A DNA stretch of 64,000 bases from Marinovum sp034669705 (lineage in GTDB: Bacteria; Pseudomonadota; Alphaproteobacteria; Rhodobacterales; Rhodobacteraceae), in NCBI RefSeq assembly GCF_034669705.1, contig NZ_JAXMOR010000012.1, positions 1 through 64,000 of the forward strand. Direction: 5' to 3'. This document shows positions 51,656 to 60,961 of this stretch, piece by piece; position 1 is the stretch's first letter; the number at the start of each line of letters is the position of its first letter. The notes under the pieces were generated by a model. The model was not told where the DNA came from. It was given only the letters and a program-made list of their open reading frames with translations, and did not search any database. The translations under genes were made by a program, and so were the position numbers.

Positions 51656-52914
51656 AGCGCGCGCCAGCCGATGTCGGAGCGGTAGAAGCCGCCCGGCCAG
51701 TCGATCGCCTCGACCATGGCATAGGCACGCTCGCGCGCCTCTGCCAGCGTCGCGCCACGGGCGGTGACGTTCAGCACCCGGCCGCCGGTCGCAGTGATCT
51801 GCCCGTCCTTTGCGGTGGTGCCGGCGTGAAACACCATGTTGCTGCTGTCCTCGGGAAGCGCGTCCAGCCCCTTGATGACGCTGCCTTTTTCATAGGCACC
51901 GGGATAGCCGTTGGCGGCCATCACCACCGTCATCGCATGGTCGTCGGCCCAATTGACCTGTGCGTCCGCCAGCCGCTCTTCCGCCGCCGCATGCATCAGG
52001 TCAAGCGCCTGCGCGCCCAGCCGCAGCATCAGCACCTGGCACTCCGGATCACCGAAGCGCACGTTGTATTCCACCAGCCGCGCGCGGCCGTCCCTGATCA
52101 TCAGCCCGGCATAGAGCACGCCCTGGTAGGGCATGCCGCGCTCGGCCATCACCTTGAGCGTCGGCTTGACGATCTCGTCGAGTGCCTGCTGCGCGATCGC
52201 GTCGGTCAGCACCGGGGCCGGAGAATAGGCCCCCATGCCGCCGGTGTTCAGCCCGGTGTCGCCTTCGCCGACCCGTTTGTGATCCTGCGCCGTGCCGATC
52301 GGCAGGGCGGTCTCACCGTCGCAGAGCAGGAAGAAGCTCGCCTCCTCGCCGTCCATGAACTCCTCGATCACCACCTCGGCGCCGGCCGCACCAAAGGCGC
52401 CGCCGAACATGTCGTCGATGGCGTCGAGCGCCGTCTCGACGTCCATCGCCACGATCACCCCCTTGCCGGCGGCCAGACCATCGGCCTTGACCACGATCGG
52501 CGCGCCTTGCGCACGTATGTAATCCTTGGCTTTTTCCGCATCGGTGAAATGCGCGTAGCCGGCGGTCGGCGCTTGCGCCGCGTCGCAGATCTCCTTGGTA
52601 AAGCTCTTCGAGGCCTCGAGCCTTGCGGCCTCTTTCGACGGACCAAAGACCAGCAGCCCGGCGTCGCGCAGCCGGTCCGCCACGCCCTTGGCCAGCGGCG
52701 CCTCGGGGCCGACGATGACGAAATCGATGGTCTCGGCCTCGGCCAGCGCCAGCACCGCGCCGGCGTCCTCGATATCGACATTGGCGCAGGTGGCGATCTG
52801 GGCGATGCCGGCATTGCCCGGCGCCACGATCAGCTTGTCGCATTTCGGGTTCTGCAGCGCCGCCCAGGCCAGGGCGTGCTCGCGCCCGCCGCTTCCGAGA
52901 ATGAGGATGTTCAT
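51652..52914 (-). CDS. purD: Phosphoribosylamine-glycine ligase PurD
   Basis: A 420-aa ATP-grasp enzyme of purine synthesis. The N-terminal ILGSGGREHALAW, the ATP-grasp GLAAGKGVIVA and the metal site in EYNVRFGDPECQ are clear. MNILILG at 52914 is the family start; the frame extends to 53028 antisense to xseA. It diverges from xseA across 71 bp. Confidence 0.97.
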   Translation of the reverse strand: MNILILGSGGREHALAWAALQNPKCDKLIVAPGNAGIAQIATCANVDIEDAGAVLALAEAETIDFVIVGPEAPLAKGVADRLRDAGLLVFGPSKEAARLEASKSFTKEICDAAQAPTAGYAHFTDAEKAKDYIRAQGAPIVVKADGLAAGKGVIVAMDVETALDAIDDMFGGAFGAAGAEVVIEEFMDGEEASFFLLCDGETALPIGTAQDHKRVGEGDTGLNTGGMGAYSPAPVLTDAIAQQALDEIVKPTLKVMAERGMPYQGVLYAGLMIRDGRARLVEYNVRFGDPECQVLMLRLGAQALDLMHAAAEERLADAQVNWADDHAMTVVMAANGYPGAYEKGSVIKGLDALPEDSSNMVFHAGTTAKDGQITATGGRVLNVTARGATLAEARERAYAMVEAIDWPGGFYRSDIGWRAL

Positions 52915-52985
52915 GGGCGCTCTCCGCTTGGCCTTTGTTGCGTGGCGTTTTAGGGTCAGCCCCGAGCAGATACAAGCGAGCCAGA

Positions 52986-54527
52986 ATGTCAGACCTGATC
53001 GATGATGCGCCAGACGGGCTGAACGCACCGGAATTCAGTGTCTCCGAGATCTCGGGGGCGATCAAACGGGTGATCGAGGGCGAGTTCGGCCATGTCCGCA
53101 TCCGCGGCGAAGTGGGCCGGGTCTCGCGGCCAAGATCGGGCCATATCTATCTGGATCTCAAGGATGATCGCGCGGTGATGTCGGGTGTGGTCTGGAAGGG
53201 CGTGGCGGCCCGGCTGACCACCTTGCCCGAGGAAGGCATGGAGGTGGTCGCCACCGGCCGCGTCACCACCTTTGCCGGCCAGTCGAAGTACCAGATGGTG
53301 ATCGAGGACATCAAGCCGGCCGGCGTCGGCGCGCTGATGGCGATGCTGGAAAAGCGCAAGGCGCTGCTTGATGCCGAAGGTCTCTTTGCCGCGGATCGCA
53401 AGAAGAAGCTTCCGTATCTGCCTGAAATCATTGGCGTTGTCACGTCGCCCAGCGGGGCAGTGATCCGCGATATCCTGCACCGGCTGCGCGACCGGTTTCC
53501 GCGCAAGGTGCTGATCTGGCCGGTGGCGGTGCAGGGCGCGAAATGCGCCCCGGAGGTCGCCCGCGCCATCGCCGGATTCAATGCGCTCAAGCCCGGCGGC
53601 GCCTTGCCGCGGCCCGACCTGCTGATTGTGGCCCGCGGTGGCGGGTCGATCGAGGATCTCTGGGGCTTCAACGAGGAAATCGTCGCCCGGGCGGCGGCGG
53701 CCTCTGAGATCCCGCTGATCTCGGCGGTGGGTCACGAGACCGACACCACGTTGATCGACCATGTCGCCGACCGGCGCGCCCCGACCCCCACCGCAGCGGC
53801 CGAGATGGCGGTGCCGGTGCGGCTGGAACTGCTGGCCTGGCTCGAGGGCCAGGGCGGCCGGCTGGCGCAGGGGCTCTCCGGTGCGATGTCGCAGCGCGGC
53901 CAGCGCCTGAGGGACCTGTCGCGCGCCCTGCCACGCGCCGAGAGCCTGGTCGAAGGGCCGCGCCAGAGGCTCGACACCTGGGGCGACCGGCTGCCGGTGG
54001 CGCTGGAACGCGGGGTTGCGCGGCGGCGGGTGATGCTGTCGGATTGCGCCGGCGCGCTGCAGGCTTCTGCACTGCGGCGAATGCTGACGAACGAGCGGCG
54101 GCGGCTTGACCAGCTGGCGGTACGGCTTGCGCCGGCGTTACAGCGCGGGGTGACGCAGAAGGCCGACAAACTGGCCAGTCTGAAGCTGTCCACGCGGGCT
54201 GTGGAGAAAGATATTTCTGCGCATAAAGAAAAGGTTGATCGCGCTTTCTCACGCATCACCGAAGCTGGCGCACGGCAGGTGGGCGATCTGCGGACGCGGC
54301 TTGAGGCAACCGACCGCCTGCGCGAAACCCTGGGCTACCGCGCCACGTTGCAGCGCGGCTATGCGGTGGTGCGCGGCGATGCCGGCGTGGTGACGAGCAA
54401 GGCCGCGGCCGAAGAGGCCACCGGCCTTGAGATCGAGTTTGCCGACGGCCGGCTGAAGCTCGGCGCCGGCAAGCCGTCACGCGCCAGACCACTCCGGAAG
54501 CCGCCGGAGCAAGGCTCGCTTTTTTGA
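52986..54527 (+). CDS. xseA: Exodeoxyribonuclease VII large subunit
   Basis: A 513-aa subunit of ExoVII. An N-terminal OB-fold (VRIRGEVGRVSRPRSGHIYLDLKD) precedes the catalytic domain, with GVVTSPSGAVIRDI, ARGGGSIEDLWGFN and AVGHETDTTLIDHVAD. A long coiled-coil then ends with the GYAVV motif. It degrades single-stranded DNA from both ends with XseB, which is not encoded here. MSDLIDD at 52986 is the family-like start. Confidence 0.97.
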   Translation: MSDLIDDAPDGLNAPEFSVSEISGAIKRVIEGEFGHVRIRGEVGRVSRPRSGHIYLDLKDDRAVMSGVVWKGVAARLTTLPEEGMEVVATGRVTTFAGQSKYQMVIEDIKPAGVGALMAMLEKRKALLDAEGLFAADRKKKLPYLPEIIGVVTSPSGAVIRDILHRLRDRFPRKVLIWPVAVQGAKCAPEVARAIAGFNALKPGGALPRPDLLIVARGGGSIEDLWGFNEEIVARAAAASEIPLISAVGHETDTTLIDHVADRRAPTPTAAAEMAVPVRLELLAWLEGQGGRLAQGLSGAMSQRGQRLRDLSRALPRAESLVEGPRQRLDTWGDRLPVALERGVARRRVMLSDCAGALQASALRRMLTNERRRLDQLAVRLAPALQRGVTQKADKLASLKLSTRAVEKDISAHKEKVDRAFSRITEAGARQVGDLRTRLEATDRLRETLGYRATLQRGYAVVRGDAGVVTSKAAAEEATGLEIEFADGRLKLGAGKPSRARPLRKPPEQGSLF

Positions 54528-54585
54528 CCGGACAGCGCGCTTTGTTCATGGTATGTTCACGAAGCCTTAACCTCTGGAGATCAAG

Positions 54586-55014
54586 ATGGAACAGCGCGTA
54601 TCCCTGATAACCCTCGGTGTGCAGGACATGGCAACCACCGCGGCCTTCTACGAACGGCTGGGCTGGACCCGGGTCGAAGCGCCCGATTGCGTGGTGGCCT
54701 TTGACCTGATCGGCCAGACGCTGGGGCTCTATCCGCTGGAGGCGCTGGCCGAAGAGATCGGCGTGGCCGCAGGCACCCTGGGTCGCGGCGCGATGACCCT
54801 GGGCCACAACCTGCGCAGCAACGAGGAGGTTGAAGACCTGATGCAACGGGCCGAGGCGGCGGGTGCCACCGTGCTGAAGACCCCGCAAGAGACGCCCTGG
54901 GGCGGCTATCACGGCTATTTCGCTGATCCAGAGGGCACGATCTGGGAGGTGGCTTACAACCCGTTCTCGCCGCTGGCCGACGATGGTGCCTTTTGCTGGA
55001 ACGGTTTTGGCTGA
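54586..55014 (+). CDS. VOC-family (glyoxalase-like) protein
   Basis: A 142-aa protein with the paired beta-alpha-beta-beta-beta modules of the vicinal oxygen chelate fold: VSLITLGVQDMATTAAFYERLGW first, then the C-terminal YFADPEGTIWEVAYNP. Relatives include glyoxalases, dioxygenases and resistance proteins; the substrate is not evident. CTGGAGATC precedes the ATG. Confidence 0.92.
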   Translation: MEQRVSLITLGVQDMATTAAFYERLGWTRVEAPDCVVAFDLIGQTLGLYPLEALAEEIGVAAGTLGRGAMTLGHNLRSNEEVEDLMQRAEAAGATVLKTPQETPWGGYHGYFADPEGTIWEVAYNPFSPLADDGAFCWNGFG

Positions 55015-55068
55015 GGCCGCCGGGGCCTTGTGGCCGGTCGCTTGTGACCGGCGCAGAGGGCTGTCCTG

Positions 55069-55707
55069 ATGCGCAAGCCGGTCAGCATGTGGAGCCTCGA
55101 GACCCTCGGGCGCGCGCGGCTGAGCCGGTATTTCTACATGCGGGAGTTTCTCTACTCCGAGATCGGCAATGTTCACCGCATCCCGAACATCCCCGAACGC
55201 CCCGATCTGGCGCTGCGGCGCGGCCGGGCGTTCTGCACCGAACTGCTCGACCCGCTCGAGGAGACCTTCGGGCGGGTTGCGATCCGGTCAGGATACCGGT
55301 CGCCCGAACTCAACCGGTTCGGCAACGAAAACCGGCTCAACTGCGCCCGCAACGATCACCCGCTGGAGTGCCACATCTGGGACATCGCGGCGGTGCCGGT
55401 GGCCGGGGCGAGCCTCGTCATCCCCTGGTTCGCCGATCACTACGCGGCGGGGCGTGACTGGCGCGACCTGGCCTGGTGGCTGCACGATCACATCGACTAT
55501 TCCGAGATCTGGTTCTTTCCCAAGCTCTGCGCCTTCAACCTGTCCTGGCGGCCGAACCCCCGGAAGACGATCTCCAGCTACATCGCGCCGCGCGGCCTGC
55601 TGTTGCGCCGCGGCACTGACCCCGCAGAGCGCCGGGCCGAGCGTGAAGCACGCTATGCGGATTTCCCGCCGTTCCGGGGGCTGCGGCTGCCTGATACCGG
55701 CCAGTGA
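55069..55707 (+). CDS. Peptidase M15-like protein
   Basis: A 212-aa soluble protein of a group often annotated as peptidase M15. It has the opening YFYMREFLYSEIG, the GYRSPELNRFGN segment and HPLECHIWDIA, where His/His/Asp could bind metal in the manner of D-Ala-D-Ala carboxypeptidases. The spacing differs from the classic HxxGxAxD motif, so activity is uncertain. No signal peptide is visible. Confidence 0.75.
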   Translation: MRKPVSMWSLETLGRARLSRYFYMREFLYSEIGNVHRIPNIPERPDLALRRGRAFCTELLDPLEETFGRVAIRSGYRSPELNRFGNENRLNCARNDHPLECHIWDIAAVPVAGASLVIPWFADHYAAGRDWRDLAWWLHDHIDYSEIWFFPKLCAFNLSWRPNPRKTISSYIAPRGLLLRRGTDPAERRAEREARYADFPPFRGLRLPDTGQ

Positions 55708-55862
55708 GCGGGACCCGCCGGCGTCTCTCAGGGGCCGTCGGCGGAGGTCCACCGGCGGCCAAGGCTTTGGCGAATCGCCGGTGTCATTCGGGCGCGCTTG
55801 CGATAGTCTCGGCGCAGACCTCGCGGCCAACGTGGGGCAGGGGATGAGAGGCAGGACCGGCG

Positions 55863-56573
55863 ATGCGCGAACCGCTCGTATTTCTACCGGGGTTCATGTG
55901 TGACGCGCGGGTCTTTGGCCCGCAGGTCGCGGCGCTGAGCTTTGACACGCCGATCATGGTGGCGCCGGTCACCCAGGGCGAACGCATCGAGGAGATCGCC
56001 TCGGCATTGCTGACCGCCGCGCCGGCCAAATTCGGCGTGGCAGGCATGGGCTTTGGCGGCGCGGTGGCGATGGAGCTGATGCGCCGGGCGCCGGACCGAG
56101 TGACGCGGATCGCCCTGCTCGATGCCTCGCCGCTGGCCGAGACGCCGCAGGATGCCTCGGCGCGCGAGGGCCGGATCATCCGCGCCCGCACTGGCCGGCT
56201 GCGCGAGGTGCTGCAAGACGACATCACTGCCGCCGGGCTGGCGGTCGCGCCGTATCGCAACGATGTCATGGGGTTGGCGCTGGACATGGGGCTGCATCTC
56301 GGGTCCGAGATCTACACCCGCCAAAGCCGCGCGCTGATGCGCCGCAAGGACCAGCAGGCGGTGATGCGCAAGTGCAAGGTGCCGGCGCTGGTGCTCTGCG
56401 GCGCCGAGAATGCGGCGCTGCCGGTGAAACGCCACCAGTTCCTGTCGACCCTGATCCCCTGCGCCCGGCTCGAGGTGATCGAAGGCGCGGGGCATCTGCC
56501 GGCATTGGAGCAGCCCGAGGCGGTGATCAATGCGCTCAGGGCCTGGCAGCGCCAGCCTTACGTCTTGCAGTGA
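55863..56573 (+). CDS. Alpha/beta hydrolase-fold protein lacking the nucleophile
   Basis: A 236-aa alpha/beta hydrolase fold: the oxyanion-side PLVFLPGFMCDARVF, the nucleophile elbow region and the C-terminal catalytic His in EGAGHLPALE. At the elbow, where GxSxG is expected, the sequence is GMGFGG with Gly63 in place of Ser. The usual acid position reads GAENAALP, with Asn instead of Asp. Two of three triad members are therefore missing while the frame is intact. Its TGA abuts the mgtC stop with no gap. Confidence 0.85.
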   Translation: MREPLVFLPGFMCDARVFGPQVAALSFDTPIMVAPVTQGERIEEIASALLTAAPAKFGVAGMGFGGAVAMELMRRAPDRVTRIALLDASPLAETPQDASAREGRIIRARTGRLREVLQDDITAAGLAVAPYRNDVMGLALDMGLHLGSEIYTRQSRALMRRKDQQAVMRKCKVPALVLCGAENAALPVKRHQFLSTLIPCARLEVIEGAGHLPALEQPEAVINALRAWQRQPYVLQ

Positions 56574-57023
56574 TCAATCGGCTTTTTCGAAGTCGGTGCC
56601 GTTGCGGGCCTCCGCCACCACGGTGAGGATCAACATCGCGGCCACGGCGATGACGGCGGATTCGATCAGCAGGCCAAAGCCCACGCCGATGCCGACCACG
56701 CCCACCAGCCAGATCGCCGAGCCGCTGGCGACGCCGCGCAGCCGGCCGGTTTCATTGCGGCTGATGATCGCGCCGGCACCGAGAAAGCCGATGCCGCCGA
56801 CGATGCCCTGCACCGCCCGCGAGAGGTCAAAGTCGAGCCCGTCGGTCTCGGCCTTGGCCGCCATGTTGATCGACATCATGCAGACCGCCGCCGCGCCGAG
56901 GGCGACCAGCATGTAAGCCCGCAGGCCCAGAGGCTTTTTCTTGATCTCGCGGTCGATGCCGATGATGCCGCCAAGCACGACGGCGATCAGCGCGCGCAAA
57001 AGAAAGGTCTGGGTGTCGATCAT
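56574..57023 (-). CDS. mgtC: MgtC/SapB-family membrane protein
   Basis: A 149-aa protein with four hydrophobic segments and the MgtC signatures GGIIGIDREIKKKPLGLRAY and GIGFLGAGAIISRN. It lacks the C-terminal cytosolic domain of longer MgtC proteins, which is common. Relatives affect Mg2+ homeostasis and modulate the F1Fo ATP synthase. MIDTQTFLL at 57023 is chosen as the start; the frame extends to 57155. Confidence 0.9.
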   Translation of the reverse strand: MIDTQTFLLRALIAVVLGGIIGIDREIKKKPLGLRAYMLVALGAAAVCMMSINMAAKAETDGLDFDLSRAVQGIVGGIGFLGAGAIISRNETGRLRGVASGSAIWLVGVVGIGVGFGLLIESAVIAVAAMLILTVVAEARNGTDFEKAD

Positions 57024-57105
57024 CTGCAAGGTCCGCTTGTGGCCGATGTGCGAACCTAACACGCGAAAAGCGCTTTGGGTCCGAAGAATCGCGCGGCCTG
57101 ATGCC

Positions 57106-57461
57106 TCAGGCGAGCCCCGCGGCCTCGAGATAGGCGCGGACGGCACTTTGCACATGACGAAAACGGTCGCCGCCCAGGTGCTTGCCGCCGTACCAGCGGG
57201 TGACGATCACCAGGTGATTGCGGATGTCGTCGCGCTCCAGCATCCGCAGGATCACATTGCCGGCGCCGGCCTCGCCATCGTCGCTCTTGATCGGTGTGTC
57301 GGCAAGCAGAAGCCCCCAGGTGTTATGCGTGGCCTTGGCAAATTTCTTTTGCTTCTTGAGGGTCTTGAGGATTTTTTTTCCTCTTGTTCCGAGCCGCAGG
57401 GCGCGCCGGAGACGGCGTATTTCGACCCCCGGTCGGTGAGGATATTGTCGAGCGTCAGCAT
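57106..57461 (-). pseudogene. YigZ/IMPACT-family (UPF0029) gene with a one-base frameshift
   Basis: The N-terminal part (MLTLDNILTDRGSKYAVSG, from 57461) and the C-terminal part (KKFAKATHNTWG through YGGKHLGGDRFRHVQ) are in different frames. The break is at an A8 run on the minus strand (T8 at 57372-57379). One extra A would join them as GSEQEEKKILKTLKKQKKF with no residue missing relative to the family. It could be a recent mutation, phase variation, slippage decoding or a sequencing error. Single-domain UPF0029 proteins of this size (about 118 aa) are normal in Rhodobacteraceae. Confidence 0.88.
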
Positions 57462-57712
57462 GGGGTGTTTGTGGCGGTCGCTCTGGCTTTTGTCGAGGGG
57501 CGCGGGGCAAAGCATTTCCATGGACGCGACAGGGCCCAGGGTCCGGCCCGGGACAAGGCCGAAGGCCGTCGGGCCAGTGGCAGCTTTGCTTGCGGGTGGC
57601 TATCCATATAGAGGGTCTACGGGCCTGGCCGGGATATAGAAGGCGATCGAACCCGAAGCCCGGCTTCCCGCGAGCAGCCGCCGCCCCGGATATCGCGGCA
57701 AACAGTGGAAGA

Positions 57713-57734
57713 GGCGGGGCGAAGATACCCCGCC
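57713..57734 (-). terminator. Hairpin just after pepF
   Basis: GGCGGGG-cgaagata-CCCCGCC forms a 7-pair stem within 30 bases of the pepF stop. No T tract follows. The rest of 57462-57741 holds no convincing gene. Confidence 0.45.
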
Positions 57735-57741
57735 GCACCCG

Positions 57742-59562
57742 TCAGTCTTCCATCGCCTCGAGCTCGTCGATCATGCCTTCGATCATCGACAGCCCCTTGT
57801 CCCAGAAGGCTGGGTCCGAGGCGTCGAGGCCGAAGGGGGCGAGCAGCTCCTTGTGGTGCTTCGACCCGCCGGCCTTGAGCATGTCGAAGTACTTCTCCTG
57901 AAAGCCCTCCGGTTCCGCCTCGTAAGCGGCGTAAAGCGCGTTCACCAGCCCGTCGCCGAAGGCATAGGCATAGACGTAGAACGGCGAATGCACGAAATGC
58001 GGGATATAGGCCCAGAAGGTCTCGTAGCCCTCCATGAAGTCGAACACCGGGCCGAGGCTCTCGGCCTGCACCGACATCCACAGCGCGTTGATGTCCTCGG
58101 GCGTCAGCTCGCCGCCGCGCCGCGCGTCATGCAGCTTGCACTCGAAATCGTAGAAGGCGATCTGCCGGACCACGGTGTTGATCATGTCCTCGACCTTGCC
58201 GGCGAGCAGGATCTTGCGCGCCTCCTTGGTCTCGGCCTTTTCCAGCATCTTGCGGAAGGTCAGCATCTCGCCGAAGACCGAGGCGGTCTCGGCCAGGGTC
58301 AGCGGGGTCGAGGAGAGCATCTCGCCCTGGTCCGCCGCCAGCCGCTGGTGCACGCCGTGACCCAGCTCATGCGCCAGGGTCATCACATCGCGCGGTTTGC
58401 CGAGGTAGTTCAGCATTACATAGGGGTGCACGTCGGTGACCGTGGGATGGGCAAAGGCACCGGGCGCCTTGCCGGGTTTCACCCCGGCGTCGATCCAGCC
58501 GTCGGTAAAGAACGGCTCCGACAGCTCGGACATGCGCGGATCGAAACCGGCATAGGCCTCCTGCACGATCGCGCGCGCCTCTTCCCAGCCGACAATCTTG
58601 GTCTCTTCCATTGGCAGCGGCGCGTTGCGGTCCCAGACCTGCATGCGGTCGAGGCCGAGCCATTTGGCCTTGAGCGCGTAATAACGGTGCGACAGACGCG
58701 GGTAGGCGGCGACCACGGCATTGCGCAGCGCTTCGACCACCTCGGGCTCGACGTCGTTTGACAGGTGCCGGCCGGCCTGCGCCGAGGGCATCTTGCGCCA
58801 GCGGTCGATGACCTCCTTCTCCTTGGCCTGGGTGTTGTGCACGCGGGAGAAGATCCGGATGTTCTCTTGGAACACCCGGGCCAACTCGCGGCTGGCGGCC
58901 TCGCGCTTGGCGCGGTCCTGTTCGGTCAACAGGTTGAGCGTCGCCTCGATGCCCATCTCCTCGCCATCGACCTCGAACTGCAGCCCGGCGATGGTCTCGT
59001 CGAAGAGCCGCTCCCAGGCGTCGCCGACGACGCCGAGATCATGCAGGAACTTCTCCAGCTCGTCCGAGAGCTGGTGGTCCTTCATCGCGCGGATGCGGCG
59101 GAAGACCGGCGCATAGCGGGCGAGATCGCGGTTCTGCTCGAGCAGGCCGGCGAGGTGGTCATCCTCCAGCCGGTTCAACTCGAGCGTGAAGAACACCAGC
59201 GGGGTTGTGTAATCGGTGATCTTTTCCTGACAGTCCGACATGAACTTGGCGCGGCCGCCATCAGTGGTCTGCTGGTAGTAGCGCAGCCCGGCGTAGGACA
59301 TGATGCGGCCGGCGATGGCGCTGATCTTTTCGTTGCGCTGAACGCAGGTGAGGAATTCTTCGGCCGAGAGCGCGGCGAGCTTGCCTTCGTAGTCGGCGGC
59401 AAACGCGGCGCACTCCTGTTCCAGCCAGTCAAGATCGCGGGCGAGTTCGGGGGCGTCCTCTGCGCCATAGAGGTCGGTCAGGTCCCATTCGGGCAGATCG
59501 CCGAGGTCGCGCGCGCCGCCGCCTGCCTGGGCGTCACGGACGGGAAAGGGGAGGTGCAGCAT
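57742..59562 (-). CDS. pepF: Oligoendopeptidase F (M3 family)
   Basis: A 606-aa cytosolic zinc metallopeptidase that cuts short peptides. The active-site HELGH is at residues 398-402, with the third ligand expected in the ETASVFGEML segment downstream. An N-terminal PepF domain (LPEWDLTDLY onwards) precedes the catalytic domain. Full length for the pepF/M3 group. Confidence 0.95.
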   Translation of the reverse strand: MLHLPFPVRDAQAGGGARDLGDLPEWDLTDLYGAEDAPELARDLDWLEQECAAFAADYEGKLAALSAEEFLTCVQRNEKISAIAGRIMSYAGLRYYQQTTDGGRAKFMSDCQEKITDYTTPLVFFTLELNRLEDDHLAGLLEQNRDLARYAPVFRRIRAMKDHQLSDELEKFLHDLGVVGDAWERLFDETIAGLQFEVDGEEMGIEATLNLLTEQDRAKREAASRELARVFQENIRIFSRVHNTQAKEKEVIDRWRKMPSAQAGRHLSNDVEPEVVEALRNAVVAAYPRLSHRYYALKAKWLGLDRMQVWDRNAPLPMEETKIVGWEEARAIVQEAYAGFDPRMSELSEPFFTDGWIDAGVKPGKAPGAFAHPTVTDVHPYVMLNYLGKPRDVMTLAHELGHGVHQRLAADQGEMLSSTPLTLAETASVFGEMLTFRKMLEKAETKEARKILLAGKVEDMINTVVRQIAFYDFECKLHDARRGGELTPEDINALWMSVQAESLGPVFDFMEGYETFWAYIPHFVHSPFYVYAYAFGDGLVNALYAAYEAEPEGFQEKYFDMLKAGGSKHHKELLAPFGLDASDPAFWDKGLSMIEGMIDELEAMED

Positions 59563-59627
59563 GTATCAGGCCTTCTGTTCTGGTTGGACACAGATAAGCC
59601 CGGCAGGGGGCAAGGTTCAAGGGAGGC

Positions 59628-60596
59628 TCAGGCCGGGGTGGCCCGCGCGCCGGCCCCGGCCCGGTCCACATGCGCGAGGGCGGTGGCAAGGATCTGCCGG
59701 CGCAGATCGGCGCCCTCCATCAGCACCTCGTGCTCGCCGCCCTCGATCACTTCGAGCCGCCCCTGCGGCCAGCCCGCCATGCGGCTGTGGATCTCGGGCG
59801 CGCTGACGATGCGCTCGTTGCTGCCGAGAAAGGTGATGCAGGGCAGATCGGGCGCCGGCAGCGCGGCCAGTGCCCGGCATTCGCGCAGCGCCTCATGCAG
59901 CCAGTGCAGCGAGGGGCCGCCGAGCTGCAGCTCGGGATGGGCCCGCACCTGCGCGCGCATGTGTTCGAACATCTCGCGGTCTCGGGTCAGCACGTTGTCC
60001 GCGAAGGGCGCGGTGGCGACATAGCTGGTGGCCCCGGTCGAGGGAGCATAGAGATGCGACAACCCCAGCTTGCGGCTGGTCCAGCCCATCGCCCAGGCGG
60101 CCGGGCGCGCCGCGCCGGCAATGCGGATGCCCCACATCGGACCGGAAAAGACCGCGCCCCTGACCGGCAGATCGTTGCACAACGCGCGAAGCCCGATGCA
60201 GCCGCCCATCGAATGGCCGAGCAGGAACAGCGGCTCTGGCAGGCCCAGTGCCGGCAGGGCGGCCAGAACCGCCCGCACATCGCGCTGGTAGTCGTCGAAG
60301 ATATCGACATGGCCGACGCGGGCATCTGGCAGCAGCCGGTCGGCCAGGCCCTGACCGCGCCAGTCCACCGCGACGACCTCGTAGCCCAGAGCCGTGAGGT
60401 CCGAGGCCAGCACGCCGTATTTCTCGACATATTCGGTGCGGCCGGGAAAGATCAGAAAGCTCCCCTTTGGCGTGGCCCCGCTCGGCCAATGGCCGATCCG
60501 AATGCGGGTGCCATCGTCAGCCGTCAGCCAGACACAGCGCCCGCCGGCAGGGGCGCGCGCCAGATCTTTGAAATAGGGGGCTGGCCTCAGGCTCAT
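59628..60596 (-). CDS. Alpha/beta hydrolase, lysophospholipase-like
   Basis: A 322-aa serine hydrolase fold with GHSMGG at the nucleophile elbow, an upstream FPGRTEYVEKYG oxyanion region, and the catalytic His in EGGEHEVL. The acid is probably in GSNERIVS. Relatives are monoacylglycerol lipases or lysophospholipases (PldB group). It is followed on the same strand by pepF 65 bp downstream and preceded by the SCP2 gene. Confidence 0.9.
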   Translation of the reverse strand: MSLRPAPYFKDLARAPAGGRCVWLTADDGTRIRIGHWPSGATPKGSFLIFPGRTEYVEKYGVLASDLTALGYEVVAVDWRGQGLADRLLPDARVGHVDIFDDYQRDVRAVLAALPALGLPEPLFLLGHSMGGCIGLRALCNDLPVRGAVFSGPMWGIRIAGAARPAAWAMGWTSRKLGLSHLYAPSTGATSYVATAPFADNVLTRDREMFEHMRAQVRAHPELQLGGPSLHWLHEALRECRALAALPAPDLPCITFLGSNERIVSAPEIHSRMAGWPQGRLEVIEGGEHEVLMEGADLRRQILATALAHVDRAGAGARATPA

Positions 60597-60609
60597 CGCG
60601 TGGCGGCGC

Positions 60610-60897
60610 TCATGACAGCGCCTGGCCCAGTTTCATCGCGGTGCCCATGTCGCCGTCAACGGCCAGCTTGCCCGACATGAAGGCCGAGGTCGGGTCGAGA
60701 TCACCGGCGAGGATCGATTCGAAGGTCTCGGCATCGGCGGTCATGGTCACCTCGGCCTCTTCGTCGCCGGCCCGCGCGCCGGCCTCGTCGACCATGATCG
60801 CGCCCTCGTCTTCGATGACGAATTTCGCGGTACCGTCAAAGCCGCCGTCGATCTTTGCGTTCAGCGCCTTGACCGCCTCGGCCACTACATCACTCAT
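60610..60897 (-). CDS. SCP2 sterol-transfer-family protein
   Basis: A 95-aa single SCP2 domain (GTAKFVIEDEGAIMVDEAG, then FMSGKLAVDGDMGTAMKLG) that may bind lipids or acyl-CoA. The ATG at 60897 has GGGAG 7 bases upstream; a GTG lies 6 bases earlier. It ends 13 bases before the hydrolase gene, so the two are probably cotranscribed. Confidence 0.92.
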   Translation of the reverse strand: MSDVVAEAVKALNAKIDGGFDGTAKFVIEDEGAIMVDEAGARAGDEEAEVTMTADAETFESILAGDLDPTSAFMSGKLAVDGDMGTAMKLGQALS

Positions 60898-60961
60898 TTG
60901 CACGCTCCCTTGTGTGTTCGCGGGTGGTATTCCAGCCCCGCTGCGCTACATTGAGGTCACT

